Positions 16,801 through 25,914 are shown, numbered from the stretch's first letter. The stretch: 64,000 nt of DNA from Infirmifilum sp. NZ (GCF_022693705.1 NZ_CP094288.1:572490-636489); one strand, 5' to 3'. Translations and numbers: made by a program. The notes: generated from the sequence alone by a model not told the origin.

Positions 16801-17454
16801 GTGGAGAGCGAGATAGAGCTTCGCCGGAAGATCGTCCGAGCCTTCCAGTACCTCGAATCCTTGGGGGTAAACTTCGGCTACAGCGGCAACATCAGCGTGA
16901 GGACCGGTAACGACAGGATCTTCATATCCCCAAGCGGTCGGAGAAAAAGCGACCTAGCTCCTGAGGACTTGCTAGTGGTGGACCTCAGTGGAAGAGCCAT
17001 AGAGGGCTTCGGCCGGCCTAGCGTCGAGCTACCAACGCACATAGCCATTTACAAAGCTAGAAGGGACGTCAACGCCATCGTTCACGTCCACCCCGTTTAC
17101 GCGTCTGTGTTCGCAGTCCTGCGTGAAGGCATCCCGCCTGTGCTTGAGGAAACGGTCATTTACGTCGGTGGGGAGGTGCAGGTGGCCGACTACGCCCCAA
17201 CCGGATCACCACAGCTGGGTGAGAACGTCGTCAAAGCCCTGGGCGACCGGAGCGCGGTTATTCTGGCAAATCACGGGATTTTAACCGTGGGTAGGACTCT
17301 GGACGAAGCCGTTGACACCGCCGTTTACGTGGAGAGAGCCGCCAAGGTGTACCTCTTGGCGCGCCTGGCTGGTAAGCCGCACCCGCTCCCAGATGAGGCG
17401 TATAGGCTGGAGAGAGAAATCTACCTCACGCGAGTCAAGCCCAACGCGGTGTGA
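16801..17454 (+). CDS. Class II aldolase (fuculose/ribulose-phosphate aldolase family)
   Basis: This 217-residue zinc aldolase has the metal histidines H95 and H97 in HVHPVY and H158 in ANHGIL. The catalytic glutamate is E76 in SVELPTH, and the phosphate-binding YSGNISVR precedes it. It should cleave or form a ketose phosphate to give dihydroxyacetone phosphate and an aldehyde. The exact sugar cannot be told. It starts at GTG, and uracil phosphoribosyltransferase follows on the same strand. Confidence 0.85.
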   Translation: MESEIELRRKIVRAFQYLESLGVNFGYSGNISVRTGNDRIFISPSGRRKSDLAPEDLLVVDLSGRAIEGFGRPSVELPTHIAIYKARRDVNAIVHVHPVYASVFAVLREGIPPVLEETVIYVGGEVQVADYAPTGSPQLGENVVKALGDRSAVILANHGILTVGRTLDEAVDTAVYVERAAKVYLLARLAGKPHPLPDEAYRLEREIYLTRVKPNAV

Positions 17455-17500
17455 CGCCAACTTTTTAAATGGGGGTGCCGTCAGGGAGAGTGGTTTCACG

Positions 17501-18145
17501 CTGAGCCGGTTAAGGCTGATAGATAAACCTGCGGCTCAGGTCATCCTGTCTCGACTACGTGACAGTAAGACACCTAGATCGGAGTTCCGGCGCTTGCTTT
17601 ACAAGGCAGGGATCGTATCCGCCTACGAGATCTCCAACGAGGTACCGCTGGCCGAGATGACAGTCGCGACCCCGCTGGGCGTGAGGGCTAAAGGCTACGA
17701 GTATGGCTGCGACGTGACCGTTCTAGCTGTTCTCAGGGCCGCACTCCCGATGGCATGGGGTATGCTAGAGGTGTTCGAGGACGCTAAGGTTGGCTTCGTC
17801 TCAGCAAAAAGAGCGGAAGTGGACGACGTGGAAAGGAGGGAGTTCAGTCTGGAAGTGGAGCTGAGCTACATGTCGGTTCCCGAGCGCTCGGGAGTTATTA
17901 TCGTCGTAGACCCGATGCTGGCGACGGGTTCCACTCTATCGGCCGTTCTTCGCAAGATCAAGGAGCGGGTCGAAGCCGAGAAGATTATTGTTTCAGCGCT
18001 CATAGCAACCGAAGTAGGCGTAAAGAGAATTCTCAGCGAGCACGGGGGTATAACGGTGTACGCTTTCGCGGTGGATCCCCAGCTAAACTCCAGGGCCTTC
18101 ATAGTTCCCGGGCTTGGCGACGCGGGCGACAGGGCCTTCGGCTAG
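17501..18145 (+). CDS. upp: Uracil phosphoribosyltransferase (start unclear)
   Basis: This protein of about 214 residues makes UMP from uracil and PRPP. It carries the PRPP loop VVDPMLATGSTL and the C-terminal uracil-binding segment IVPGLGDAGDRAFG. Archaeal homologues begin shortly before the VIDKP-like segment. Here LIDKPAAQV is preceded by no in-frame ATG, GTG or TTG near the TTTTTAAAT box at 17462-17470. A CTG at 17501 is the best local start. Upstream ATGs at 17393 or 17312 would force translation over the aldolase gene. The 3' end overlaps the convergent LOG-like gene by 63 bases. Confidence 0.8.
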   Translation: MSRLRLIDKPAAQVILSRLRDSKTPRSEFRRLLYKAGIVSAYEISNEVPLAEMTVATPLGVRAKGYEYGCDVTVLAVLRAALPMAWGMLEVFEDAKVGFVSAKRAEVDDVERREFSLEVELSYMSVPERSGVIIVVDPMLATGSTLSAVLRKIKERVEAEKIIVSALIATEVGVKRILSEHGGITVYAFAVDPQLNSRAFIVPGLGDAGDRAFG

Positions 18146-18658
18146 CACTCTGCACGCCTCCTCGGCTAGAGCAACCGGATCCTCAACAATTTTCACAGTC
18201 GCTAAGGCCCTCGAGTCTATGTAGGGGGTAAATGCGGTAAGCTTGTCTGTAGAGAGGCCCGTGCCGCCAAGGACCAAGACGGGCTTTCCCTCGAGGTATG
18301 CCGTGAACACCTCTTGCATTGTTCCAGCCTCACCGCCCAGCGCGACGAGGACGTCCGCGGTCCTAGCCAGTACGACGCTCCTGAGCCTGAATCCCATGCC
18401 CGTTCGAACAACAATGGTTGCATCAGGGAAGTGCTCGGCTTCACGCTCCAAGGGAGGAAAAATGATAACACCCAGCCCGCTTGCCAAGGCTTCGTCGGCA
18501 ACTACTCTCATCAAACCCCAGTAGCCGCCAAGCGCTATGAAGGTGTTCGCGCCGCAAAACTCCCTAACTCTCCTCACGAAAAGACGGGCTTTCTCCTTGA
18601 GGCTCTCAGGGGGCTCTGTGCCCAGGCATGCTACACCTATGATTTTCACCGCAACCAC
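18083..18658 (-). CDS. LOG/TIGR00725-like nucleotide-binding protein
   Basis: This 191-residue Rossmann-like protein resembles the LOG (lysine decarboxylase-like) family. It has an N-terminal IIGVACLG strand and GGYWGLM. ALGGEAGTMQEVFTAY corresponds to the PGGxGTxxE motif. Relatives hydrolyse nucleoside monophosphates or have unknown roles. It converges on upp and overlaps it by 63 bases. It is the downstream gene of a pair with the roadblock-like gene (5-base gap). Confidence 0.75.
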   Translation of the reverse strand: MVAVKIIGVACLGTEPPESLKEKARLFVRRVREFCGANTFIALGGYWGLMRVVADEALASGLGVIIFPPLEREAEHFPDATIVVRTGMGFRLRSVVLARTADVLVALGGEAGTMQEVFTAYLEGKPVLVLGGTGLSTDKLTAFTPYIDSRALATVKIVEDPVALAEEACRVLAEGPVARVAKPGNYEGPGV

Positions 18659-18663
18659 CCCCT

Positions 18664-19020
18664 TCAGGGCAAAAAGGCGCTTAACCTCCTGCAGAGACTT
18701 TTGATGTCGTACATTGCGGCTCCGATAGGTAACCCCGAGTAGATGAGTACAACGGCTTTTCCGAAGCCGAATTTCCCGTATGAGACACCGAAGTCATTAC
18801 CTTCTGCGACGAAATACCTCGGCGGACCCGCTGCCAGCTTGCGGAAAACCGCGTCTATGAAATTAATGGTATCTAATACTGAACGCCCAATTTCAGCTGT
18901 AGCCTCGCCGACCGCGACGTACTCTCCGTCAGCTATGATTACCGCGCCTCTGTACTGCGTTCTATCTTCCAGGAATTTTTCAACCTCCGACTTCACCTTC
19001 TCAACGACTCCTCCGGACAT
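18664..19020 (-). CDS. Roadblock/LC7-like protein
   Basis: This 118-residue protein has the helix-strand-strand layout of roadblock/longin-like folds: a first helix, then RGAVIIADGEYVAVGEA, a second helix, and FGVSYGKFGFGKAVVLIYSG. In archaea and bacteria such proteins partner with small Ras-like GTPases. A GTPase of that type is encoded at 46871 in this window but not adjacent. Fold assignment is from pattern only. Confidence 0.5.
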   Translation of the reverse strand: MSGGVVEKVKSEVEKFLEDRTQYRGAVIIADGEYVAVGEATAEIGRSVLDTINFIDAVFRKLAAGPPRYFVAEGNDFGVSYGKFGFGKAVVLIYSGLPIGAAMYDIKSLCRRLSAFLP

Positions 19021-19182
19021 CGTCAGGGTCTAGCCTCAGGTAAGTCGAGAAGGGCTATAAAGGTTGTCAGGCAATCAAGCTTTCCTCACTACCGATCGGA
19101 ACCAGAAACCCTCATCATCCAAGAGCGTTGACGCTTGAGGCTCTAATATGAGTTGCGCGAAGCAGTGTAAGCCTTAAAAAGC

Positions 19183-20523
19183 TCATCTCTTGTAGAGGAG
19201 GAGCCCTATCAGCGCAACCAGGCCTGTGCTCAGCCACACAATCCAGTCACTGAAGCTCAGCGCAACAAAGACCACAATGAGTGCGTCTGCCACCAGAGGT
19301 AGCACAGGGATATTTCTGATGCTGAGGGGTATCCTGAAGAACCTTTGGCGTTCGGCCTCGGTCCTCCTCAAGACGACCACCGAGAGGTTAACCAGCAGGA
19401 ACGCCAAGAGAACCGAGAGGCTCGCGGTTTTCCCGACAAGGTCTATCAGCTCGTACTGGTACTGCCCGAAAGCCAGTCTCCAGCCCGTCACCTTAGGCAG
19501 GTAATCCGTGAGCAGGACTAGCAATATCGACAGTACACCGGCAAAGGCAACGGAGACATAGGGGGTTCTGCGCCACTTGTCCACCTTGCCGAGCCCGCGG
19601 TGGACGACGCCCTCCTCCGCGAGGCCGTAGGCAAGCCTCGAGGCTGAAACGAGGAAGCCTAGAACAGTGTTCGTTGTAGCGAAAAGCGCGATGAATGAAA
19701 GAAGGGCGTACGAGGGCTTCCACACCCTCGAAGCTGCTTCAGCTAGGGGGGCTTTGCTGTGTGCTAGATCCTCCCAGCCTATCAGCCTGACCACAGCCAT
19801 CGCGACGAGGATGTAGATGAGGGTGGTCACGAGTATGGCTAGGACTATGGCCTTCGGGACGACTCTCTCGGGGTTCTTTGTTTCCTCGCTCAAGGTTGGC
19901 TGGTACTCGAAGCCCGTGTAAGCGAAGTAGAATATAGCCGCACCGACCATAACTGCAAGCACCGGGTCGACGTTGGGATTGAAGGAGAGGTAGTCGGGCT
20001 GCCGTTGCGGGAATAAAAAGCCCAGAGCAGCCACGAAGAGGAGTCCTGAGGCCTCTATCAGCGTGAAAACCGCTGAGAGGGAGGCCGACTCCTTTATACC
20101 CCACCAGTTTAGGAGCGAGAGTAGCGCTAGGAGAGTGATCGTCACAGGCACTATGGCGTTGGAACCCAAGCCTGCAACGCTTACGAAATAGCTTGCGAAG
20201 CCTAGAGCCGCCGTTGCAGCTCCGGCTACTCCTCCGAAGAATATCAGCCAAGCCGACACGAACGCCAATACCCTGAGGTTGGGGAAAGCCTTCTCAATGT
20301 ACGTGTGGGTGCTGGCCGCCGTGGGGAACATCGACGATAGCTCGGCGTAGGAGAAAGCTGTGGAGAGGGCTATCAAGCCGGCAAAAGCGACACTGAGCCA
20401 TACGGCGTCTCCAACTAACCCGGCAGCGCGGCCGACAAGAACGTATATACCGGCCCCAAGGATGAGGCCCACGCCGAACAGGGTGGCGTAGCCTAACCCC
20501 AGCTCCCTTTTTAGCTCTCCCAT
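19183..20523 (-). CDS. APC-family amino acid permease
   Basis: This protein of about 446 residues has around 12 membrane helices. The APC signature GYATLFGVGLILGAGIYVLVG lies in helix 1, and FAYTGFEYQPTLSEETKNP in helix 6. It imports or exchanges an amino acid or amine by proton coupling. GCTATAAGC lies 25 bases before the ATG at 20523. An earlier in-frame ATG at 20541 is too close to that box to be the start. Confidence 0.88.
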   Translation of the reverse strand: MGELKRELGLGYATLFGVGLILGAGIYVLVGRAAGLVGDAVWLSVAFAGLIALSTAFSYAELSSMFPTAASTHTYIEKAFPNLRVLAFVSAWLIFFGGVAGAATAALGFASYFVSVAGLGSNAIVPVTITLLALLSLLNWWGIKESASLSAVFTLIEASGLLFVAALGFLFPQRQPDYLSFNPNVDPVLAVMVGAAIFYFAYTGFEYQPTLSEETKNPERVVPKAIVLAILVTTLIYILVAMAVVRLIGWEDLAHSKAPLAEAASRVWKPSYALLSFIALFATTNTVLGFLVSASRLAYGLAEEGVVHRGLGKVDKWRRTPYVSVAFAGVLSILLVLLTDYLPKVTGWRLAFGQYQYELIDLVGKTASLSVLLAFLLVNLSVVVLRRTEAERQRFFRIPLSIRNIPVLPLVADALIVVFVALSFSDWIVWLSTGLVALIGLLLYKR

Positions 20524-20609
20524 ACGTGAAAAACAGCTCACGTCTGCTTATAGCATTTTCTGAGAAAGAATAAAATGCCTTGAAAGACGAGTCAGAAACA
20601 AGGTTTAGT

Positions 20610-20924
20610 TTACTCCTTCAGCTCTACTGTAATCGCTTCAGGGAAGCTTCCCGTTTCCTGCCAGATTCTTAAGTCCTTGGCGGTTATCTTAACGGGTTTG
20701 CCGTTGTTGAGCTCTAGAACAACCGTCCCTGTGATGAGCTTGTTTGAGCCTATTTTCTCTTCCAGGGTGAAGCCGAGCCGTTGGATCAGCCTGGTAAGCT
20801 CCCGTCTATACTCTTGCAGGACGGTTCGGTTTCTCGCGCCTATAGCTCCCCAAAGGTACTTTATAAAGCTGACACCTGCCGGGTTGACAGGCCTTATAAC
20901 TTCGATTTCGATTGTTTCACTCAT
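20610..20924 (-). CDS. Small protein of unknown function
   Basis: This 104-residue strand-rich protein is not recognised. It has the pattern IEIEVIRPV, helix EYRRELTRLIQRLGFT, then LITGTVVLEL and AITVELKE. There are no cysteines or membrane segments. CTATATTTAG about 30 bases upstream on the minus strand supports the ATG start. It lies alone between the permease and the aldo/keto reductase, on the same strand as both. Confidence 0.55.
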   Translation of the reverse strand: MSETIEIEVIRPVNPAGVSFIKYLWGAIGARNRTVLQEYRRELTRLIQRLGFTLEEKIGSNKLITGTVVLELNNGKPVKITAKDLRIWQETGSFPEAITVELKE

Positions 20925-20963
20925 CAAGCAATAAAGTATTAGTGGTCTAAATATAGATAATGG

Positions 20964-21911
20964 TTACCAGAGAACCCGTGTGATTCTAACCCTGCTACTA
21001 GCCTCCTCTATCCTGAGCCAGTCCTCGTAGCTCATCCTCCAGCCCGCGCCTCCCGCGTTGCTCCTGACCTGCTCCTCGCTCTTAGCGCCGGGGATGGGAA
21101 CGACGACGGGGCTTGACGACACAAGCCAGTTAAGGGCAACCTGCGATGGGCTCTTGCCGTACTTGCTCCCAACCTCTGCTAGAACTTCCACGAGCTTATA
21201 CACTTGGGCGAAGTTTTCTGGGTGAAAAACCGCCTCTCCGCTCCTCACATCCTGGAACCTGGGGAGGTTGTCTGGAGTGTACTTCCCGGTCAACGCGCCC
21301 TTCGCCAGCGGGCTCCAGGCTAGGAGCGTGAGCCCCTCTCGCTCAGCGTAAGGCAGAATCTCCTTCTCAGCGTCCCTTTCAGCTAGGTTGTACCTAACCT
21401 GTATGGATACCACGTCTTCGGTGGAGAGGCAGTACCTCGCCTCATCTATAAGAACCGGAGGGAAGTTGCTCAGACCTATGTACCTCAGCTTACCCATGTG
21501 GACAAGCTTCTCGAGCGCACGCATGTACTCGCACGTCGGGATGTTGTGCCAGCATGGGGGCCAGTGAACCTGCATCAGGTCGATTTCCTCTACCTGAAGC
21601 CTCTTCAGGCTCCTCTCAACAGCCTTGTACACGTCGTGCTCAGCCAGGAAGTCACCAGGGATTTTGGAGGCTACGAGGAAGCTGTCTCTCAGCCCAAGCT
21701 CCATTAGCGCTCTCCCCACGAACTCCTCGCTCATCCCTCTGCCGTAAACCTCCGCCGTGTCGATGAGGTTTATCCCCTGTGCGTGGGCTTCCTGAATAAC
21801 CCTCTTTGCCGCCTCGTACTCCGTCAAGCCCCAGCTCTCGCTGAACTGCCACGCGCCGAGCCCGATCCTGGAGATCTTCTCACCTGTATTTCCGAGAAAC
21901 GTGTACTCCAT
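20964..21911 (-). CDS. Aldo/keto reductase
   Basis: This protein of about 315 residues forms a TIM barrel with the catalytic tetrad visible. The aspartate and tyrosine are in IDTAEVYGRG, the lysine in VASKIPG and the histidine in MQVHWPP. A C-terminal NADPH site contains VPIPGAKSEEQ. It reduces a carbonyl to an alcohol with NADPH; the substrate is unknown. GATTTAAAC about 26 bases before the ATG at 21911 supports that start over the TTG nine bases earlier. Confidence 0.88.
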   Translation of the reverse strand: MEYTFLGNTGEKISRIGLGAWQFSESWGLTEYEAAKRVIQEAHAQGINLIDTAEVYGRGMSEEFVGRALMELGLRDSFLVASKIPGDFLAEHDVYKAVERSLKRLQVEEIDLMQVHWPPCWHNIPTCEYMRALEKLVHMGKLRYIGLSNFPPVLIDEARYCLSTEDVVSIQVRYNLAERDAEKEILPYAEREGLTLLAWSPLAKGALTGKYTPDNLPRFQDVRSGEAVFHPENFAQVYKLVEVLAEVGSKYGKSPSQVALNWLVSSSPVVVPIPGAKSEEQVRSNAGGAGWRMSYEDWLRIEEASSRVRITRVLW

Positions 21912-21951
21912 CGAGGGCAAACCACGTGTTCGCAGTTTAAATCCTTTTGGT

Positions 21952-22302
21952 TTAAGGCTTGACGTACCTCGGGTACTCCGTGCCCGAAGAGGTTACGACA
22001 ACCACTTCGTGTACAGGTAGAGAGCCCTCCACCTCCACAGTCACCGTAGCCGTCCCGCCGGGCTGTATGTACACGCTCTGCGGGTATGCGCGTCCATCGA
22101 CCCTGACCAGGGTCACCGAGGTCGGCTGAGTGCCGCGGTTCCTGATATGGATCGTGAGCTTGCTGCTACCGTTGAACGCGTACTGTATGTCCAACTGCTC
22201 GACGCCAGTCTTCTGGGAGACCATGCTGGACGCGAAGAACGCTAATGCTAGTGCCATCGCCACCACGACGCCTACTATGACAAGGGTCTCTACAAGCTCC
22301 AC
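21952..22302 (-). CDS. Archaeal type IV pilin-like surface protein
   Basis: This 116-residue protein has an N-terminal helix of about 22 hydrophobic residues after MELVETL. A beta-sandwich-like region follows (KLTIHIRNRGTQPTSVTLVRV, GGTATVTVEV), typical of archaeal pilin and archaellin-like proteins that display an Ig-like head. There is no clear class III cleavage site, because nothing basic precedes the helix, so it may simply be a membrane-anchored extracellular domain. It has a GTG start with a TTAAAAATAA box 27 bases upstream. Confidence 0.6.
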   Translation of the reverse strand: MELVETLVIVGVVVAMALALAFFASSMVSQKTGVEQLDIQYAFNGSSKLTIHIRNRGTQPTSVTLVRVDGRAYPQSVYIQPGGTATVTVEVEGSLPVHEVVVVTSSGTEYPRYVKP

Positions 22303-22435
22303 GCAACCTAGTTGCCGGAACGGTTATTTTTAATTTATCTGCCGTAGACACGGCTGATCGCCGAGCCTAGCCCGCTTCAATACCTGTAGCTTTCCGGATA
22401 AGCTTGCGGTAATTCATTTAAGGTTTTTTTAGAAA

Positions 22436-22446
22436 AATATATATTA
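22436..22446 (+). promoter_or_regulatory. TATA box of glutamate dehydrogenase
   Basis: AATATATATTA lies in an AT-rich tract about 36 bases before the gdhA ATG, which predicts a short leader of about 10 bases. Confidence 0.65.
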
Positions 22447-22476
22447 AGGTTTGATGTATGTAAAACACGACCTAAA

Positions 22477-23745
22477 ATGTCTTCATACCTCGATTGGATG
22501 CTGAAAGTGCTCAGGGAATCCATCGAGCTAGCCGGACTCCCAGAGGAGGTCTACGACTACCTCAGCAAGCCCGACAGGGTGCTGATGGTCAAAATCCCCG
22601 TGAGGATGGATAACGGTAAGCTGGTAGTTTTCGAGGGCTACCGTGTCCAGCACAACAACGCCCTCGGGCCCTACAAGGGAGGCATCAGGTTCCACCCTGA
22701 AGTCACCCTCGAGACCGACATGGCGCTCGCCATGGGGATGACGCTGAAGAACTCGCTGGCTGGCATACCTTACGGCGGCGGTAAGGGCGCGGTCAGGTGC
22801 GACCCGAAGAAGATGAGCGTGCGCGAGCTGGAGCAGCTGAGCCGGGGTTACGCGAGGGCCATCGCCTCCATCATAGGCCCTGAGCAGGACATCCCCGCAC
22901 CCGACGTGAACACTAACCCGCAGATAATGGCCTGGATGGTGGACGAGTACAGCAAGCTCAAGGGCTACAACGTACCCGCCGTCTTCACAGCCAAACCCCC
23001 TGAGCTCTGGGGCAACCCTGTGAGGCTCTACTCGACCGGCTACGGAACCGTCATCGCAGCCAAGGCAGCGGCCGAGAGGTGGATGGGCGGCTTTGAGGGA
23101 CGGACAATAACAATACACGGATTCGGCAACGCTGGGCAGTACGCGGCCCTCTGGGCCACTAGGCTAGGCGCCAAAGTCGTGGCAGTAAGCGACACCTCCG
23201 GCACCGTCTACGACCCCAACGGGATCGACCCTGAGCTAGCAATAAAGGTGAAGAACGAGACGGGGAAAGTCATCAACTACCCGAGGGGGAACAAGCTGAG
23301 CGACCCTGAGGCTTCACTGTACGTCGATGCGGACATCCTCATCCCTGCGGCCATCGAGAACACCATCACCGAGAGGAACGCCGGGAAGGTCAAAGCACGG
23401 CTGATCGCCGAGGCGGCTAACGGCCCCACGACCCCGGAGGCTGAGAGGATCCTCTACTCTAGGAAGGACTTCATCGCGGTCGTGCCAGACATCCTGGCGA
23501 ACGCCGGTGGCGTTATAATGTCCTACCTTGAGTGGGTTGAGAACCTGCAGTGGTGGTTCTGGGACGAGGAGGAGACGCGCCAGAAGCTCGCCTCCATCAT
23601 GGAGAGGAACTTCAAGAGAACCGCTGACAGGTGGGAGAAGCTAAAAGCGGAGAAGAGCGGTAGACAGGTCACGATGCGAGACGCGGCCTTCGTCTTAGCG
23701 GTTGAGCGAGTTTACACCGCTATGAAGCTCAGAGGTTGGATCTAA
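22477..23745 (+). CDS. gdhA: Glutamate dehydrogenase
   Basis: This 422-residue hexameric-type glutamate dehydrogenase interconverts glutamate and 2-oxoglutarate plus ammonia. Hallmarks are [11 protein letters not shown], the catalytic-lysine segment PYGGGKGAV and PAPDVNT. The Rossmann motif is HGFGNAGQ, and [12 protein letters not shown] also matches. Length matches hyperthermophile enzymes. Codon use is strongly GC-biased, as expected for a highly expressed gene. It is monocistronic, with an upstream TATA box and a T-run after the stop. Confidence 0.96.
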   Translation: MSSYLDWMLKVLRESIELAGLPEEVYDYLSKPDRVLMVKIPVRMDNGKLVVFEGYRVQHNNALGPYKGGIRFHPEVTLETDMALAMGMTLKNSLAGIPYGGGKGAVRCDPKKMSVRELEQLSRGYARAIASIIGPEQDIPAPDVNTNPQIMAWMVDEYSKLKGYNVPAVFTAKPPELWGNPVRLYSTGYGTVIAAKAAAERWMGGFEGRTITIHGFGNAGQYAALWATRLGAKVVAVSDTSGTVYDPNGIDPELAIKVKNETGKVINYPRGNKLSDPEASLYVDADILIPAAIENTITERNAGKVKARLIAEAANGPTTPEAERILYSRKDFIAVVPDILANAGGVIMSYLEWVENLQWWFWDEEETRQKLASIMERNFKRTADRWEKLKAEKSGRQVTMRDAAFVLAVERVYTAMKLRGWI

Positions 23746-23749
23746 AAAA

Positions 23750-23770
23750 CTTTTTTTCCTTTGCTTTTTC
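23750..23770 (+). terminator. T-rich terminator after gdhA
   Basis: Runs of seven and five Ts follow within 25 bases of the gdhA stop (23751-23758 and 23765-23769), the usual form of an archaeal intrinsic terminator. Little stem structure is visible. Confidence 0.6.
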
Positions 23771-23801
23771 TTGATAAATGTTTATTAAGGAGGGCGTGTA
23801 C

Positions 23802-24251
23802 ATGATCCTGATGTCAGTGCAAACTCTTCCTCCTCCGCCTCCACCCCCAAGGGTGAGGCCGACTGGAGTAACGATTCTAGCGATACTCGGCTTCATTGGA
23901 GCAGCCTTATTCATCTTCGCCGGGCTAGCCCTTGTAGCTCTAGGACCGCTAATCCTAAGCATAGTGAGAGAAAGTATGTCCCATCCCTTCCTTGCGTTAA
24001 TAGCGGGAGGCCTAGGCGTTTTCCTGCTTGTGCTCGGCGGGATCGAGCTCGTAATAAGCTGGGGGCTGTGGACCGGCCAAGGATGGGCGTGGTGGCTCGA
24101 AGTAATATTCAGTGCGCTGGGCCTCTTGTCGTCGCTAGTGGACCTCCCAAGAGGGGTCATAGGACTACTGGTAAACGCACTCATCCTTTACTACTTCTTC
24201 AAGCCGCACGTCAAAGACTACTTCGGAGTGAAGGTCTCGTTTTCTACTTAA
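23802..24251 (+). CDS. Membrane protein with proline-rich N-terminus
   Basis: This protein of about 149 residues opens with a run of seven prolines and PRVRPTG, then about four membrane helices (ILAILGFIGAALFIFAG and three more). A Shine-Dalgarno-like GGAGGG seven bases before the ATG at 23802 supports that start. ATGs at 23778 and 23811 are alternatives. DUF-type integral membrane proteins of this layout are common in archaea and of unknown role. It converges on the CPBP protease gene with 8 bases of overlap. Confidence 0.65.
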   Translation: MILMSVQTLPPPPPPPRVRPTGVTILAILGFIGAALFIFAGLALVALGPLILSIVRESMSHPFLALIAGGLGVFLLVLGGIELVISWGLWTGQGWAWWLEVIFSALGLLSSLVDLPRGVIGLLVNALILYYFFKPHVKDYFGVKVSFST

Positions 24252-25095
24252 AGGGCTTTTTTCTCTTTCTGAGGGCGTAGATGAGGGCGTAGAGCGCCCA
24301 AGACAGTATGCCGACCGCCCCTACTCCTCCCCCAAGGTCGCCCAGCGTTGGAGCGGCGAGCACCGTGAGCGCCCACCACGCGTTCACAGCCCCGTGGAAG
24401 CTGGCCGCGGGCAGCACGCTCCCCGAGATCTCCCGTAGGTAGAACATGGGGAGTGTTAGGAGGACCGTGAAGAGGGGGAACAGGAGCGCTCCCTCCACGC
24501 GGTGCACAGGGTAGTTATGGCCGAGCCAGAGTATAGCAGTAGCGTGCCAGAAACCCCAGATTAGGCCGACCGCTAGAACGGTTTTGTAGTACCCGAGACG
24601 CGGGAGCAGTGCGTGGTACAGGTAGCCTCTCCAGCCCACCTCTTCACCAAGCGCAAAGAGAGCGTTAACGGTGACTGCAGCGAAGTACCCCGAGAGAACC
24701 GTAAGGAAGAGGACCACCAGCGGGTCCAGCCTGACAGGTCCCAGGCTCGCAGACAACCCAGCGAGGTCGAGCTTCCCGAGGAGCGCCTCGAAGAGCAGGC
24801 AAAGGGCAAGCGGGGGAAGCACGAGGAACGGGGCAAGCAAGTACCAGACGACAACCCTCCCTCCCACCATTCTCAAGCCGAGGGCCTCCAGCACGCTCCC
24901 GCTCCTGTCGACGAGCAGTACAACGGGCAGCGCGCTTAAGGCAGGCGTGTACATCCTCAGGAAGCCCCACGCTAAAGCCGCCCAGGGAGCAGCGTCCGCG
25001 GTTAAGGCGAAAGCGTAGTCGATAGATGAAGCGAGGGCAAAGCTCAGTGCTGTGTAGGCTAAGATCCCCTTCACCCAGTTCTCCACACTCGGCAC
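24244..25095 (-). CDS. CPBP-family intramembrane metalloprotease (CAAX-like)
   Basis: This 283-residue protein has about eight membrane helices. It shows the CPBP motifs in order: GEEVGWRGYLY (EExxxR), then WGFWHATAI, then FHGAVNAWW. These buried residues form the metal site of Rce1-type proteases. Roles range from prenyl-protein processing to bacteriocin immunity; the role here is unknown. It follows the ArsR-type regulator gene by 43 bases on the same strand and may be controlled by it. Confidence 0.85.
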   Translation of the reverse strand: MPSVENWVKGILAYTALSFALASSIDYAFALTADAAPWAALAWGFLRMYTPALSALPVVLLVDRSGSVLEALGLRMVGGRVVVWYLLAPFLVLPPLALCLLFEALLGKLDLAGLSASLGPVRLDPLVVLFLTVLSGYFAAVTVNALFALGEEVGWRGYLYHALLPRLGYYKTVLAVGLIWGFWHATAILWLGHNYPVHRVEGALLFPLFTVLLTLPMFYLREISGSVLPAASFHGAVNAWWALTVLAAPTLGDLGGGVGAVGILSWALYALIYALRKRKKPFK

Positions 25096-25138
25096 CCTAG
25101 AGGCCTTTCCAACGCCTTTGTTACAACGCTTGTGGCTG

Positions 25139-25480
25139 CTATTCGCTGATCAGGGCGAGGCTTCTGCCCTCCTTAAGTATCTTCACGAGCACGCCGCGGA
25201 GGATCTTGCACGCCTCCCTGAGCTCGGGGTACCTGAGCTTGTAGTACACCTTTGTGCCCCTCCTCTCGGACGTCACTATGCCGAGCTGCTGCATGTAGGC
25301 GAGGTGCCTCGAGACCACGGGCTGAGGCTCGCCCGTAAGCTCGACAAGCTCTGAGACGTTCCGCTCCTGGCTCTCGAGGAGTTCGAGCAGCCGTAGTCTC
25401 AGCGGATGGCTCATGAACTTGCACAGCCGGGCTTGCAGCTCAAAGAGCCTCTCCTCCGGTACCTCCTCTGTGCCACTCAC
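25139..25480 (-). CDS. ArsR-family winged-helix regulator
   Basis: This 113-residue protein contains an ArsR winged helix: MSHPLRLRLLELL, recognition helix QPVVSRHLAYM, wing SERRGTKVYYKL. No metal-binding cysteine pattern (ELCVCD type) is present; the single cysteine lies in RLCKFM, so a metal sensor role is doubtful. TATATATC centred about 26 bases upstream supports a leaderless GTG at 25480, trimming the longer frame from 25507. Confidence 0.82.
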   Translation of the reverse strand: MSGTEEVPEERLFELQARLCKFMSHPLRLRLLELLESQERNVSELVELTGEPQPVVSRHLAYMQQLGIVTSERRGTKVYYKLRYPELREACKILRGVLVKILKEGRSLALISE

Positions 25481-25515
25481 ATTTGAAAGAAAGGGAGATA
25501 TATACAAATATGTTT

Positions 25516-25914
25516 CTATCCGCGTAGAAGGGGCCTCGGCGCCGCCTGCTCGATCGGCGCTGCCTGCTCGAAGGACACCCTAAGCGAAACGGAGGAAGCG
25601 CTGGCCATAGCTAAGCGCGGGGGAGCCACAACCGTGAATCTTAGCGTGACCTTCCCCTTAGGCGGCACCTGGAAGCTCCACGACTCACCGCTCCTCGTGC
25701 TCCTCCCGATGTAAACCACTTTGCCGTTAGCCTCGACTTTGAGCACAAGGGGCGCTGGGGACCACTCTGCTCCGACGAGCTCCAGCCTCAGTTTGGCTGG
25801 TCGCGGCTCTCGGTTCTCGACGGCGACGCTGCTCTCGCCCACCACGGGCACTAGCAGCTCCTCCCCGTTGATGTTCAGCCTTACGTTCACGTAGGAGCCC
25901 CGCACATCTATCAC
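25516..25914 (-). CDS. Beta-rich protein of unknown function, shares promoter element with the 26138 gene
   Basis: This 132-residue protein is almost all strands (VNVRLNINGEELLVPVVG, KLRLELVGAEWSPAPLVLKV, KVTLRFTVVAPP), like an Ig- or CARDB-type sandwich. It has no signal peptide or cysteines. The C-terminus has a short duplicated EQAAP. The GTG start lies 27 bases from a TTTATAAA box that is part of a 22-bp sequence repeated inverted upstream of the divergent 26138 gene. Confidence 0.6.
   Translation of the reverse strand: MIDVRGSYVNVRLNINGEELLVPVVGESSVAVENREPRPAKLRLELVGAEWSPAPLVLKVEANGKVVYIGRSTRSGESWSFQVPPKGKVTLRFTVVAPPRLAMASASSVSLRVSFEQAAPIEQAAPRPLLRG

Noticed and set aside
22528..23118. 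196-codon minus-strand frame inside gdhA
   Set aside because: Pure antisense of a highly conserved, GC-biased gene; it arises from codon bias.
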